From JBNAGF01 sp049801055 (GTDB lineage Bacteria; Pseudomonadota; Alphaproteobacteria; Rhodobacterales; Rhodobacteraceae): 64,000 bases of DNA. Positions 24,920 to 33,942 of the stretch are shown one piece after another. Under the pieces are notes generated by a model, which was not told the origin of the DNA, did no database searches, and saw only the letters and a list, made by a program, of their open reading frames with translations. A program made the position numbers and the translations under genes. Where the stretch lies: positions 1-64,000 of the forward strand of contig NZ_JBNAGF010000013.1 of the NCBI RefSeq assembly GCF_049801055.1, written 5' to 3'. Position 1 is the first letter of the stretch. Each line of letters starts with the position of its first letter.

Positions 24920-26518
24920 TCACATTCTGAATACAGGCGTATGGCGACCGGCTTCGGGCACCGATGTCACGATGGCCAGACACAGGCCAAGGATATCGCG
25001 GGTTTGCGCGGGTTCGATCAGCCCGTCATCCCAAAGCCGCGAGGTGGCATAATAGGGATCGGACTGTTCACCGTACTGGGCCCGAACCTGCTCCTCGATT
25101 AGCTTCATGTCGGCCTCCATCTTGCCCGGGTCGCCCCCTTTCTGGCGGCGCAGTTCCAGCATCACATTTGTGGCGATGTCGGCAGACATGGTGGCCAGTT
25201 CCGCCGTGGGCCAGGCGAAGAGAAAATTCGGGGCGAAACCACGTCCGCACATGCCGTAGTTGCCTGCCCCGTATGAGCCGCCCAAGAGGACCGACAGGCG
25301 CGGCACCTTGGCAACCGACATGGCATAGACCAGCTTGGCGCTGTCTTTGGCAATGCCGCCGCGCTCGGCTTCGGTGCCGACCATGAAGCCCGAGATGTTG
25401 TGGAGGAACAAAAGCGGGATGTTGCGTTGATCGCACATCGACACGAATTGCGCGCCCTTGAGCGAACTGTCGGACACAAGCGCCCCATTATTTGCGAGAA
25501 TGCCCACTCGATAGCCGTGAATCCGCGCGGTGCCGCAGACCAGCGTCTCACCCCATCCGGGCTTGAATTCGCGGAATTCGCCGGCGTCGATCATGCGCAG
25601 CAGAACCTCGCGCATGTCATAGGGCTGTTTGCGATCGGCGCTGATGACGCCAAGCAGTTCCTCTGGGTTGCGCGCCGGCGGCGCGCAGGTTGCATCGGGA
25701 CCCATCGGGCGCGACAGGCCCAGTTCGGATACGATGTCGCGCATCAGAGCAAGCGCATGATACTCGTCCTCGGCCAGATGGTCAGACACACCGGAGAAGC
25801 GCGAATGCATCTCGGCCCCCCCCAATGTTTCTCCATCAACCTCTTCGTTGATCGCCACCTTGACGATCGAGGGGCCGCCCAGATGGATGCGTGCGTTGCC
25901 GCGTACCATGATGACTTCGTCCGACAGGGCCGGGATATAGGCCCCACCGGCCGTGCAGCCTCCAAAGACCGCCGAGATCTGCGGCAGGCCGCTCGCGGAC
26001 ATGTTGGTTTGACGATAAAAGGAATTGCCGAAATGGCGGGCATCGGGGAAAACCCGGTCCTGCTCTGGCAGATAGGCACCGCCGCAATCCACCAGATAGA
26101 GGCAGGGCAGCCGGTTCTCGGCTGCGATTTCCTGGGCGCGGATGTGTTTCTGCACGGTTTCGTGATAGAAAGACCCACCCTTCACTGTCGCATCGTTGGC
26201 GATCACAACGCAGGGCAGCCCGTGGACGATCCCGATACCGGTCACGATCCCCGCACCGGGCACCTCGCCCCCGTATTGACCGTAGGCGGCAAGCGACGAC
26301 AGCTCAAGAAACGCAGTGCCCGGATCCACCAGCAGGTCGATCCGTTCGCGGACCAACAGCTTGCTGCGCTTGCGATGCCGCGCGACCATATCGGGGCGGC
26401 CGCCAGCCGTTGCTTCGGCGATCCGCGCGCGCAGCGTTTCGACGCGCTCGCTTAGTGCGGCGTGGTTGCGGGTGTAGGTCTCTGATGCGGTCAGCACCGC
26501 TGTTTCAAGACGTGCCAT
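24920..26518 (-). CDS. Acyl-CoA carboxylase beta subunit (carboxyltransferase)
   Basis: A 532-aa carboxyltransferase transferring CO2 from biotin to the acyl-CoA. VIANDATVKGGSF, VDCGGAYLPEQDRVFPD, GCTAGGAYIPALSDEV and GGSYGAGNYGMCGRG are the crotonase-type CT signatures; the end TPVFRM is typical of MCC-like beta chains. The frame runs 23 codons further up but MARLETAVLTASETY at 26518 is the sensible start, 5 nt after the TetR gene stop. It pairs with the alpha subunit at 22116-24119. Confidence 0.92.
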   Translation of the reverse strand: MARLETAVLTASETYTRNHAALSERVETLRARIAEATAGGRPDMVARHRKRSKLLVRERIDLLVDPGTAFLELSSLAAYGQYGGEVPGAGIVTGIGIVHGLPCVVIANDATVKGGSFYHETVQKHIRAQEIAAENRLPCLYLVDCGGAYLPEQDRVFPDARHFGNSFYRQTNMSASGLPQISAVFGGCTAGGAYIPALSDEVIMVRGNARIHLGGPSIVKVAINEEVDGETLGGAEMHSRFSGVSDHLAEDEYHALALMRDIVSELGLSRPMGPDATCAPPARNPEELLGVISADRKQPYDMREVLLRMIDAGEFREFKPGWGETLVCGTARIHGYRVGILANNGALVSDSSLKGAQFVSMCDQRNIPLLFLHNISGFMVGTEAERGGIAKDSAKLVYAMSVAKVPRLSVLLGGSYGAGNYGMCGRGFAPNFLFAWPTAELATMSADIATNVMLELRRQKGGDPGKMEADMKLIEEQVRAQYGEQSDPYYATSRLWDDGLIEPAQTRDILGLCLAIVTSVPEAGRHTPVFRM

Positions 26519-26522
26519 GAAG

Positions 26523-27152
26523 TCAGGTATCCTGTCTTTGGAGTATCCCGTTGAGGAACACATCGGCATAGGTGCGTGACAACGCATCGGCGCTACCGCG
26601 GTCCGGGTCGAACCAATCGAGCGTGGCGTTCAATGTACCGATCAGCATCAGGCGCAGGCGACGGATATCGACGTCTTGCTTCAGCGTGCCGTCTTTCTTA
26701 AGCTGGGACAGAAGACTGTCCCACTCTGCCTCATAGGCCCTTCGCGTAGGCAAGTTGGCATCCCGGACGGATTGCGGCACCTGCCCGAAAATACGCACAT
26801 TCGCCGATGTATAATCGCTCACATCAAGAAGTGCGCGCAGATGCGCCCGGATCGCGGCGCGCAGTACCGTTTCGCCGTCGGTATCGGCCCGCAGGTCGGT
26901 GATGGCGTCTCTCATGCTCGCGTGAACGACTCGAATCCCTGCATCAAGAACGGCCGCGACGATCTCGTCCTTGGAACCGAAATGATAGTATATGCTACCC
27001 GCCTTGATCCCGGCGGCCTCGGCAATTTTTCGGAGCGAAACGGACCCGTAGCCTTGTTCGCGGAAAAGCCGCGCGGCAATGTCCAGCACCCCGTCCCGTC
27101 CAACCGCGCTGCGCGATGTCTCGTTGACTTTGATTGCCGTGTTTTGTGCCAT
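26523..27152 (-). CDS. TetR-family regulator of the catabolic operons
   Basis: A 209-aa repressor. Residues about 20-66 are the HTH (IAARLFREQGYGSVSLRKIA, then AGIKAGSIYYHFGSKDEI). The ligand domain contains SDYTSANVR and LNATLDWFDPD, motifs also found in both halves of the tandem TetR at 41649-43049, so they belong to one subfamily. It is the first gene of the carboxylase operon and has an inverted repeat 27 nt upstream of its ATG, which suggests autoregulation. Ligand is probably an acyl-CoA (inference). Confidence 0.9.
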   Translation of the reverse strand: MAQNTAIKVNETSRSAVGRDGVLDIAARLFREQGYGSVSLRKIAEAAGIKAGSIYYHFGSKDEIVAAVLDAGIRVVHASMRDAITDLRADTDGETVLRAAIRAHLRALLDVSDYTSANVRIFGQVPQSVRDANLPTRRAYEAEWDSLLSQLKKDGTLKQDVDIRRLRLMLIGTLNATLDWFDPDRGSADALSRTYADVFLNGILQRQDT

Positions 27153-27178
27153 AGACTTTCGTATCCCCCAACGCCTAA

Positions 27179-27192
27179 CTAACGCCCGTTAG
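27179..27192. promoter_or_regulatory. TetR operator 1
   Basis: CTAACG-CC-CGTTAG, a perfect 14-bp inverted repeat upstream of the TetR-carboxylase operon. It belongs to the CTAAC-N4-GTTAG family repeated at six places in this window. Confidence 0.7.
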
Positions 27193-27295
27193 GTTAATAA
27201 CTCAAGTGAGTCAATCGTCGTGATCGTGCCAGACTAGAGTTTGCGGAAAATTCCGCATTGGCGACCGCCAAGAGGCCGCCCAGACATTAATGTGC

Positions 27296-27326
27296 TTGCC
27301 CGGACCACGTCATCGGGTCCGGGCAA
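27296..27326 (-). terminator. Strong hairpin after the SDR gene
   Basis: TTGCCCGGACC / GGTCCGGGCAA, an 11-bp perfect stem with 9-nt loop, beginning 6 nt beyond the stop of the SDR gene at 27332. No T-run follows on either strand, so it is a probable but not certain terminator. Confidence 0.5.
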
Positions 27327-27331
27327 CTGCC

Positions 27332-28162
27332 TTAGATCACGAAACCGCCACCGCAGATGACGTGCTGGCCTGAAATGAAGTTCGATTCCGGCGCACAGAA
27401 CAGATAGACGGCACCGGCAGCTTCTTCCGGAGTGCCGACCCGGCCCAGCGGGATCATGCGCTCCATCTGGGACAGGAGATCGGGATTCACGCCGACCTTG
27501 ATCTCTTTTTCTTCGACCTTGATCGTGCTGTCGCCATCCGCGCTGCCTTCGGTCAAGCGGGTGCGAATCGGGCCGAAGGCGACGGCGTTGACGTTGACCT
27601 TATAGCGGCCCCATTCCTTGGCCATCGTCCGGGTGACCCCTAGGATACCGGCCTTAGCGGCGGAATAGTTGATCTGGCCAGCATTGCCGCCGGTCCCTGC
27701 GATGGACGAGATGTTGACTACCTTGCGGAACACCTCTTGCCCGGCGGCGGCCTCTTCCTTGGCCTTGGCGCTGATCACCGGCTGGGCAGCGCGCAGGATC
27801 TTGAAAGGTGCCGTCAGGTGGACGTCGATGATCGCCTGCCACTGTTCGTCGGACATCTTCTGAACGACGCTATCCCAAGTGTAGCCTGCGTTGTTCACGA
27901 TGATGTCTAACCCGCCAAAGCTGTCCACGCCGGTCTTGATGAACCGTTCGGCAAAACCGACTTCGGTAACGCTGCCGGCACAGACCACGGCCTCAGCTCC
28001 CATTGCGCGCACCGCCTCGGCGGTTTCATTGGCCGGACCGGCGTCCAGATCGTTGATCACCAGCCGGGCCCCTTCCGAGGCCAGTTTGAGAGCGATTTCG
28101 CGGCCAATGCCCCGGCCCGAGCCCGAGACCAGCGCCACGCGCCCGTCGAGTTTTCCAGTCAT
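27332..28162 (-). CDS. Short-chain dehydrogenase (hydroxyacyl-CoA type)
   Basis: A 276-aa NAD(P) oxidoreductase. SGSGRGIGREIA is the cofactor motif, VINDL suggests NAD preference, and NNAGYTW, NISSIAGTGG and YSAAK (Tyr-xxx-Lys) are the SDR catalytic elements. It ends HVICGGGFVI. An insertion near residues 205-230 (DGDSTIKVEEKEIKVGVNPD) is longer than in FabG. It follows the thiolase gene by 24 nt, so a 3-hydroxyacyl-CoA dehydrogenase role feeding the thiolase is likely. Confidence 0.88.
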   Translation of the reverse strand: MTGKLDGRVALVSGSGRGIGREIALKLASEGARLVINDLDAGPANETAEAVRAMGAEAVVCAGSVTEVGFAERFIKTGVDSFGGLDIIVNNAGYTWDSVVQKMSDEQWQAIIDVHLTAPFKILRAAQPVISAKAKEEAAAGQEVFRKVVNISSIAGTGGNAGQINYSAAKAGILGVTRTMAKEWGRYKVNVNAVAFGPIRTRLTEGSADGDSTIKVEEKEIKVGVNPDLLSQMERMIPLGRVGTPEEAAGAVYLFCAPESNFISGQHVICGGGFVI

Positions 28163-28186
28163 ATTGATTCCTCCCGAAAGGCGCTA

Positions 28187-29371
28187 TCAGGCTTTTTCAT
28201 AAAGCGTGGTGACGCAGGCCCCGCCGAGGCCCAGATTGTGCTGAAGCGCCAGACGTGCGCCATCAACCTGGCGCGCATCTGCCTGGCCGCGAAGCTGCTG
28301 AACGAGCTCGGTACATTGCGCTAGGCCGGTCGCCCCAAGCGGATGGCCTTTGGACAAAAGACCGCCCGACGGGTTGGTCACGTATTTTCCGCCGTAGGTG
28401 TTGTCGCCATCATCAACGAATTTCGCCGCTTCGCCGCGACCGCAAAGGCCAAGCGCCTCATAGGTGATAAGCTCGTTGTGGGCGAAACAGTCGTGCAGTT
28501 CGACCACATCCACGTCCTCGGGCCCGATGCCCGCGTCCTCGTAAACCTGATCGGCGGCGCGCTTGGCCATCGAAAAGCCGACCACTTCGCGCATGTCATG
28601 GGCTTCGAAAGTTTCCGGGCCGTCGGTCGTCATGGCCTGCGCCGCGATCCGAACCGAACTGTCCAGTCCGTGCTTGTCGGCGAATTCCTTGGAACAAATG
28701 ATCGCGGCGGCCGCGCCACAGGTTGGCGGACAGGCCATGAGCTTGGTCATGACGCCGGGCCAGACGACCTGGGCGGCCATGACGTCTTCCGCCGTCACCT
28801 TCTGCCGGAACAGGGCAACCGGATTCTTCGCAGCATGTCGGCTGGCCTTGGCGCGGATTTTTGCGAAGGTTTCTAGGGGGGTGCCGAACTCGTCCATATG
28901 CGCCTTGCCGGCACCGCCGAAGTACCGCAGCGCCAGCGGGATCTCGGCACTGCCAACCAGTTCGTCGGTTTCATTGTCGAATGCCGCAAACGGGCTGACC
29001 CGGTCATGGAACATCGCACCGATTGCGCCAGGCTGCATCTGTTCGAACCCAAGTGCCAGAGCACATTCGACCGCGCCGCTTTCAACTGCCTGCCTGGCCA
29101 GGAACAGGGCGGACGATCCGGTCGAGCAGTTGTTGTTCACATTCAGAACCGGGATGCCTGTCATTCCGACATGGTACAAGGCGCGCTGACCGCAGGTGCT
29201 GTCGCCATAGACATAGCCCACATAGGCCTGTTGGACTTTATCATAATCCAACCCCGCGTCTGCCAGAGCGGACCGGGTCGCAGCGGTCGCCATCACATCG
29301 TAGCTTTCGGATTTTCCCGGCTTCTGGAACGGGACCATCCCAACGCCTGCAACATAGGCTTTGTCTGTCAT
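28187..29371 (-). CDS. SCP2-type thiolase / lipid-transfer protein
   Basis: A 394-aa thiolase-fold enzyme of the SCP-x group. NNNCSTGSSA holds the nucleophilic Cys, ELHDCFAHNE replaces the usual thiolase His segment as in SCP-x, and GHPLGATG is the C-terminal motif with NLGLGGACV after it. It has no fused SCP2 domain. Cleavage of (branched) 3-ketoacyl-CoA is the expected reaction. It is transcribed leftward from a divergent region carrying two TetR-type operators. Confidence 0.9.
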   Translation of the reverse strand: MTDKAYVAGVGMVPFQKPGKSESYDVMATAATRSALADAGLDYDKVQQAYVGYVYGDSTCGQRALYHVGMTGIPVLNVNNNCSTGSSALFLARQAVESGAVECALALGFEQMQPGAIGAMFHDRVSPFAAFDNETDELVGSAEIPLALRYFGGAGKAHMDEFGTPLETFAKIRAKASRHAAKNPVALFRQKVTAEDVMAAQVVWPGVMTKLMACPPTCGAAAAIICSKEFADKHGLDSSVRIAAQAMTTDGPETFEAHDMREVVGFSMAKRAADQVYEDAGIGPEDVDVVELHDCFAHNELITYEALGLCGRGEAAKFVDDGDNTYGGKYVTNPSGGLLSKGHPLGATGLAQCTELVQQLRGQADARQVDGARLALQHNLGLGGACVTTLYEKA

Positions 29372-29426
29372 TTCTCTCTCTCCCTAGTTCGGTCAGGCCA
29401 CCCTAATCGGTCCGCCAGCCTATTTT

Positions 29427-29440
29427 CTACCATTTGTTAG
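29427..29440. promoter_or_regulatory. TetR operator 2 (thiolase promoter)
   Basis: CTACC-ATTT-GTTAG, one mismatch from the perfect inverted repeat, 56 nt before the thiolase ATG and flanked T/A as in the other copies (TCTA..TAGA). Confidence 0.6.
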
Positions 29441-29508
29441 ATTTTAAATCCCAACCTTGGGAAGTGTCAATATCGCCAAGCTGTGACGTAGGGAGCTTGC
29501 GCTATTTT

Positions 29509-29522
29509 CTAACTTGTGTTTG
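29509..29522. promoter_or_regulatory. TetR operator 3 (half-degenerate)
   Basis: CTAAC-TTGT-GTTTG, preceded by TATTTT like the copies at 29427 and 36628. It lies 103 nt before the rightward PaaY-like gene. Weakest of the six sites. Confidence 0.45.
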
Positions 29523-29624
29523 TTTTCGGGCCACACGCCCTGATCGGCGGCACAATTGAGGGATTCTGGTCCCGGCGCAACCGCTGACAAGCGTTTAGCA
29601 CTCAGCTTACGAAAGGTGGTCGGA

Positions 29625-30236
29625 ATGGCATACTGTTATGAGTTCAAGGGTTTTATACCCGTCGTGCCCGAGGATACATATGTCCACCCCCAGGCCGTTC
29701 TGATCGGAAATGTCATCTTGGGTCATGGATGCTACATCGGCCCCGGAGCAAGCTTGCGGGGCGATTTCGGCAGGATCGTGATCGGGGATGGAGCCAATGT
29801 TCAGGACAATTGCATCATCCATTCCTTTCCCGGCCGCGACGCCGTGGTGGAAAGCGACGGCCACATCGGCCATGGCGCGATCCTGCACGGTTGCACAGTG
29901 GGCCGGAACGCTCTGGTCGGAATGAATTCCGTCATTATGGATGGTGTAGAGCTTGGGGCGGAATCGATTGTCGGCGCGCAGGCGTTTGTGCGTGGCGAAA
30001 CCGTGATTCCGGCGCGTTCGATGGTGGTGGGATCGCCGGCAAAGGTGATCCGCGAGGTCAGCGAGAAAGAAATCGCGTGGAAAACGCGCGGCACCGCGGA
30101 ATACCAGCAACTTGCGCGCGATTGTCTGGCCGGATTGAGGCCGGTCGAGCCGCTGAAGGCGGTCGAGGCAGACCGGCCCGGCATGGCGGCCTCTGACGTC
30201 GTCTCCATTCAGGAGGCGCGGCGGACATCGTCCTGA
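29625..30236 (+). CDS. Gamma-carbonic-anhydrase-fold protein, PaaY/CaiE-like
   Basis: A 203-aa left-handed beta-helix (hexapeptide repeat) protein. VIGDGANVQDNCIIHSFPG and GHIGHGAILHGCTVG carry the metal-binding histidines, and AKVIREVSEKEIAWK is the PaaY/CaiE C-terminal signature. Family members in phenylacetate and carnitine clusters act as thioesterases or CoA-enzyme helpers. The ATG at 29625 with GAAAGGTGG upstream is chosen over an upstream frame opening. It stands alone on the + strand. Confidence 0.9.
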   Translation: MAYCYEFKGFIPVVPEDTYVHPQAVLIGNVILGHGCYIGPGASLRGDFGRIVIGDGANVQDNCIIHSFPGRDAVVESDGHIGHGAILHGCTVGRNALVGMNSVIMDGVELGAESIVGAQAFVRGETVIPARSMVVGSPAKVIREVSEKEIAWKTRGTAEYQQLARDCLAGLRPVEPLKAVEADRPGMAASDVVSIQEARRTSS

Positions 30237-30264
30237 CCTGTCCGGGAACCGGACCGGTCAGGAC
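30230..30264. terminator. Bidirectional hairpin between convergent genes
   Basis: GTCCTGACC / GGTCAGGAC (30230-30238 and 30256-30264) with an inner TCCGG-GAA-CCGGA stem, overlapping the PaaY-like stop codon and ~85 nt from the end of the carboxyltransferase gene. Lacks a T-run; probable shared terminator. Confidence 0.45.
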
Positions 30265-30347
30265 TACTTCAGATTCCGAAAGCGCCAGATGCAAGCGCCT
30301 TGACGCGGAACGGCACCCCCCGACCCGGTGTGCCGTCCCTCAAGCCT

Positions 30348-31955
30348 TTACAGACGGAAGATCCCGTAGTGCGGATCGTCGATCGGTGCATTGAGCGAGG
30401 CAGAAATCGACATGCCAAGCGCGTTGCGTGTGTCCGCCGGGTCGAGGATGCCGTCGTCCCACAATTCCGAGGTCGAGGTATAAGCCTCGACATCGCGCTT
30501 GTATTTTTCCAGCACCGGTTCGCGGATCGCGGCGATTTCTTCTTCGGTCAGCTCTTTGCCTTCGCGCTGAAGCTGCCGAATCTTGACGTCCGCCATGGTA
30601 TTTGCGGCCTGATCCGCCCCCATCACGCCGATCTCGGCCTGGGGCCACATGAACAGCGTGCGCGCGTCCCAGGCCCGTCCGCACATCCCGTAGTTGCCGG
30701 CCCCGTAAGACGCATTGGCGATTACTGTGAACTTCGGCACGACCGAGCCGCCCTGCGCCATCAGCATCTTGGCGCCATCCTTGGCGATGCCTCGTTCTTC
30801 GTATTCGCGGCCCACCATATAGCCGGTGATGTTCTGGAAAAAGACCAGAGGCGTGCGGTTCTGGTTGCACAACTGCATGAAATGCGCTGCCTTGAGCGAA
30901 CTGTCGTTGAACAGCACCCCGTTGTTGGCAAGGATGCCGACCTTGTAACCCCAGATATGGGCAAAGCCGCACACCATCGTGGTGCCATAGTCCGGCTGGT
31001 ATTCGTGAAAGCGTGAGCCGTCCACGATCCGGGCCAGAACCTCGCGCATGTCGAACTGGGTTTTCCGGTCTTTTGGAATGATCCCGTAGAGTTCTTTGGG
31101 GTCATAGTAAGGCTCTTCATAGGCCGCGGTTTCGATGATCGTTTTCGGCGTGCGCTTCCACTGGCCGACAATCTCGCGGGCCAGTGAAAAGGCGTGTTTT
31201 TCGGTCGCGGCGCGATAGTCGCCGGTGCCCGATACCGAGGTGTGCATGACCGCGCCGCCAAGCTCCTGAACACCGACCTCTTCGCCGGTAGCCGCCTTGA
31301 CCAGCGGGGGACCGCCAAGGAAAATCGCCCCTGTGCCTTCGATGATGATGTTGTAGTCGCTCAGCGTCGGCACATAGGCGCCGCCAGCCGTGCAGTGACC
31401 GCCGACCACGGCAATCTGCGGGATATTGGCCTGGCTCAGCTTGACCTGGTTGCGGAACACCCGCCCGCCCAGATACCGGTCGGGAAACACCCCGTGCTGC
31501 AGCGGCAGGAAACCGCCCGCGCTGTCACAGATATGGATGACCGGCAGGCGGTTTTCCAGCGCGACATCCAGAAGACGCACGACCTTTTTGACCGTATGTG
31601 GATACCAAGCCCCGCCCTTGACGCTAGCGTCGTTGGCGTGGATGGCGACCTCGCGACCCTGCACAATACCGATGCCCGTCACCACAGCGGCGCCAGGCAC
31701 GGTTCCATCGTATTCGCGACAGGCGGCAAGTGTGGAAAACTCCAAAAACGGAGTGCCGGGGTCCAGCAGCAGTTTCAACCGCTCGCGCACGCCCAGTTTG
31801 TTCTGGCGGGCAAGGCGGTCGATATCGCGTTGCGGGCGTTCGAAACGCGCCGCGTGCTGGCGGGCGTGGAATTCCTTCAGCCGTTCAGACATGGCGGCAT
31901 AGTTTGCCTTGTAGTCGGCGGCATTGGTGTCGATCAGACTTTCAATCCTGCGCAT
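30348..31955 (-). CDS. Second acyl-CoA carboxylase beta subunit (AtuC/MCC-type)
   Basis: A 535-aa carboxyltransferase. HANDASVKGGAWYPHTVKK, CDSAGGFLPLQ, GGHCTAGGAYVPTLSD, GREYEERGIAKDGAK, ASYGAGNYGMCGRAWD and FMWPQAEIGVMGADQAAN are all MCC/GCC-beta signatures; it ends YGIFRL. ATG at 31955 follows a GGAGGAGG Shine-Dalgarno 7 nt away; GTG at 31961 is less likely. It is the last gene of an operon with separate biotin carrier, biotin carboxylase and AtuA genes. Confidence 0.92.
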   Translation of the reverse strand: MRRIESLIDTNAADYKANYAAMSERLKEFHARQHAARFERPQRDIDRLARQNKLGVRERLKLLLDPGTPFLEFSTLAACREYDGTVPGAAVVTGIGIVQGREVAIHANDASVKGGAWYPHTVKKVVRLLDVALENRLPVIHICDSAGGFLPLQHGVFPDRYLGGRVFRNQVKLSQANIPQIAVVGGHCTAGGAYVPTLSDYNIIIEGTGAIFLGGPPLVKAATGEEVGVQELGGAVMHTSVSGTGDYRAATEKHAFSLAREIVGQWKRTPKTIIETAAYEEPYYDPKELYGIIPKDRKTQFDMREVLARIVDGSRFHEYQPDYGTTMVCGFAHIWGYKVGILANNGVLFNDSSLKAAHFMQLCNQNRTPLVFFQNITGYMVGREYEERGIAKDGAKMLMAQGGSVVPKFTVIANASYGAGNYGMCGRAWDARTLFMWPQAEIGVMGADQAANTMADVKIRQLQREGKELTEEEIAAIREPVLEKYKRDVEAYTSTSELWDDGILDPADTRNALGMSISASLNAPIDDPHYGIFRL

Positions 31956-31957
31956 TG

Positions 31958-32461
31958 TCACTCCTCCTCCGGGGCCAATTGGGCCAGGATGTCTTTCAGA
32001 CCAAAACTGTCGCCTTCGGCGAATGGCATTTCGGCAACGACCCCGTCGCGCGGGGCCGTCAGTGTGGTTTCCAACTTCATGCTTTCGATCACCAGAAGCG
32101 GCTGGCCTTCTTCAACCGCATCGCCGGGTTTAACCGCAACCGACACCACGACACCCGGCATGGGCGCCACCAATCGGTCGTCGCTCGCGCCACCGTCGCT
32201 TCCGGCCAGGCGTTCGGCGGGATCAACCCGCCCGACTTCGTAGGTTCGCCCGTCCATGTGCACAAAAGTTGCTTCCGGCCCCACGGCCAGTCGCAATTCG
32301 CGCACAACACCCTTGGCCCTCAGCTTGTAACCGCCCGGCAGACCCGTCGGGTCCAATTGGCAGGCAACAGCGCCAGTGGGGGTATTGAGCACGAACCGGC
32401 TGCCATCATGACCCAGCCAGCAATCAGTCTCTTCTCCGTCCATCTGAAAAATCCGTTGCAT
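31958..32461 (-). CDS. Stand-alone biotin carrier (BCCP) protein of a split carboxylase
   Basis: A 167-aa protein. The first ~95 residues (MQRIFQMDGEETDCW through GRTYEVGRV) look like the BT-domain part normally found within MCC/PCC alpha. The last 75 residues form a biotinyl domain: APMPGVVVSVAVKPGD and LLVIESMKLETTLTAP with Lys129 as the biotin site. The ATG at 32461 overlaps the biotin carboxylase stop (TGATG). Thus the usual alpha chain is divided into two polypeptides here. Confidence 0.9.
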   Translation of the reverse strand: MQRIFQMDGEETDCWLGHDGSRFVLNTPTGAVACQLDPTGLPGGYKLRAKGVVRELRLAVGPEATFVHMDGRTYEVGRVDPAERLAGSDGGASDDRLVAPMPGVVVSVAVKPGDAVEEGQPLLVIESMKLETTLTAPRDGVVAEMPFAEGDSFGLKDILAQLAPEEE

Positions 32462-33930
32462 CAGTTTCTCCACCCACCCATCTTGCGGTACATTTCCGGT
32501 ATCTGCATTACGTCACTCACCAGGCGCTCGTCCGATAGGGCCGCCGCCGCCATCAGCAAGTCAGAGACATCTTCGCCCGGCGCGGTCAGCGTTTCGGATT
32601 GTTCAGCCAGGAAGCCAGTTGAAACGTCACCAGAGGCGAAATCCGGATGTGCAAGGATTGCATCCAGGTAACCAGTGTTGGTCGTTACCCCGAGAATCAC
32701 ATAGCTTTGCACCGCGCTCCGGGCACGGGCGATGGCCTGCGCGCGATCCGGGCCATGCACGATCAGCTTGGACAACATCGGGTCGAAGTCGGTCGTTACC
32801 TTGCCGCCATCCAGAATGCCGCTGTCTACGCGGATCCCCTCGCCCTGGGGTTCGTCCAGCAGCAGGATATTGCCGATCGCGGGGCGAAAATCGGCGGTCG
32901 CATCCTCGGCACAGATGCGCAGTTCGATCGAGTGTCCGGTTTGGGGAATATCCGCCTGCACGGCGCTCAGCCCGTCGCCCGCCGCGACACGCAGCTGCTC
33001 GGCAACCAGATCAAAGCCGGTTACCATCTCGGTCACCGGATGTTCGACCTGAAGGCGGGTGTTCATTTCCAGGAAATAAAAGGCCCCATCCTGTGCATAG
33101 ATGAATTCGACAGTCCCTGCCCCGCGGTATTTGACGGCGCGGGCAATTCCGGCAGCGGTCTCGCAGATCTCATCCCGTTGCTCGGGGGTCAGCGCCGGTG
33201 ACGGCGTTTCCTCGATAATCTTCTGGAACCGGCGCTGGATCGAACATTCACGTTCCCAGAAATGGACCACGTTGCCCTGTCCGTCGCCCATCACCTGCAC
33301 CTCGATATGGCGCGGGCGTTCGATATAGCGTTCGACGAAAAGCCGCCCGTCGCCGAAATATCGTTCGCCTTCGCGGCGCGCGGTTTCGATTTCGGTCTCC
33401 AGCGTGCTGTCCTCGCGTACGACGCGCATGCCCTTGCCGCCACCGCCGGCCGAGGGCTTGATGAGCAGCGGATAGCCAACGGCGCGGGCGCGTTCGACAA
33501 AGCTCGCCGGATCATCATCCTCGATGGCCGAGGGGGCGACGGGAAACCCGCGTTCCTCGACGAAGGCGCGGGCGCGGACCTTGTCCCCCATCAGGTCGAT
33601 GACCTCGGACGTCGGGCCGACAAAGGTCACTCCGGCTTTTTCCAGCGCCGCGACAAAACCGGCATTCTCTGACAGAAAGCCATAGCCGGGATGAACCGCG
33701 TCCGCGCCGATCCCTTTGGCGGCTTCGACGATCTGAGGAATATCGAGATAGGCGGCCACGGGCGTCGGGCCGTCGATCATCACGACCTCATCTGCAATCA
33801 GATGCGCCGGCCCCTCTTGCTCGGCGACATGACGCAACACGGCAGTCGCAAGCCCGCGGGCCTTAGCGGTGCGCAACACGCGCGCCGCGATCTCGCCCCG
33901 ATTGGCGACCAGGAGTTTCGAAATGGTCAT
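32461..33930 (-). CDS. Stand-alone biotin carboxylase subunit
   Basis: A 489-aa ATP-grasp enzyme carboxylating the carrier protein encoded next. LLVANRGEIAARVL, HPGYGFLSENAGF, KPSAGGGGKGMRVV and EMNTRLQVEHPVTEM are intact. The protein ends after the BC domain plus a short helical tail (EMYRKMGGWRN) and lacks a biotinyl domain. It lies 12 nt after the AtuA-like gene stop and overlaps the carrier gene. Confidence 0.93.
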   Translation of the reverse strand: MTISKLLVANRGEIAARVLRTAKARGLATAVLRHVAEQEGPAHLIADEVVMIDGPTPVAAYLDIPQIVEAAKGIGADAVHPGYGFLSENAGFVAALEKAGVTFVGPTSEVIDLMGDKVRARAFVEERGFPVAPSAIEDDDPASFVERARAVGYPLLIKPSAGGGGKGMRVVREDSTLETEIETARREGERYFGDGRLFVERYIERPRHIEVQVMGDGQGNVVHFWERECSIQRRFQKIIEETPSPALTPEQRDEICETAAGIARAVKYRGAGTVEFIYAQDGAFYFLEMNTRLQVEHPVTEMVTGFDLVAEQLRVAAGDGLSAVQADIPQTGHSIELRICAEDATADFRPAIGNILLLDEPQGEGIRVDSGILDGGKVTTDFDPMLSKLIVHGPDRAQAIARARSAVQSYVILGVTTNTGYLDAILAHPDFASGDVSTGFLAEQSETLTAPGEDVSDLLMAAAALSDERLVSDVMQIPEMYRKMGGWRN

Positions 33931-33942
33931 GGTGTCGTCCTC

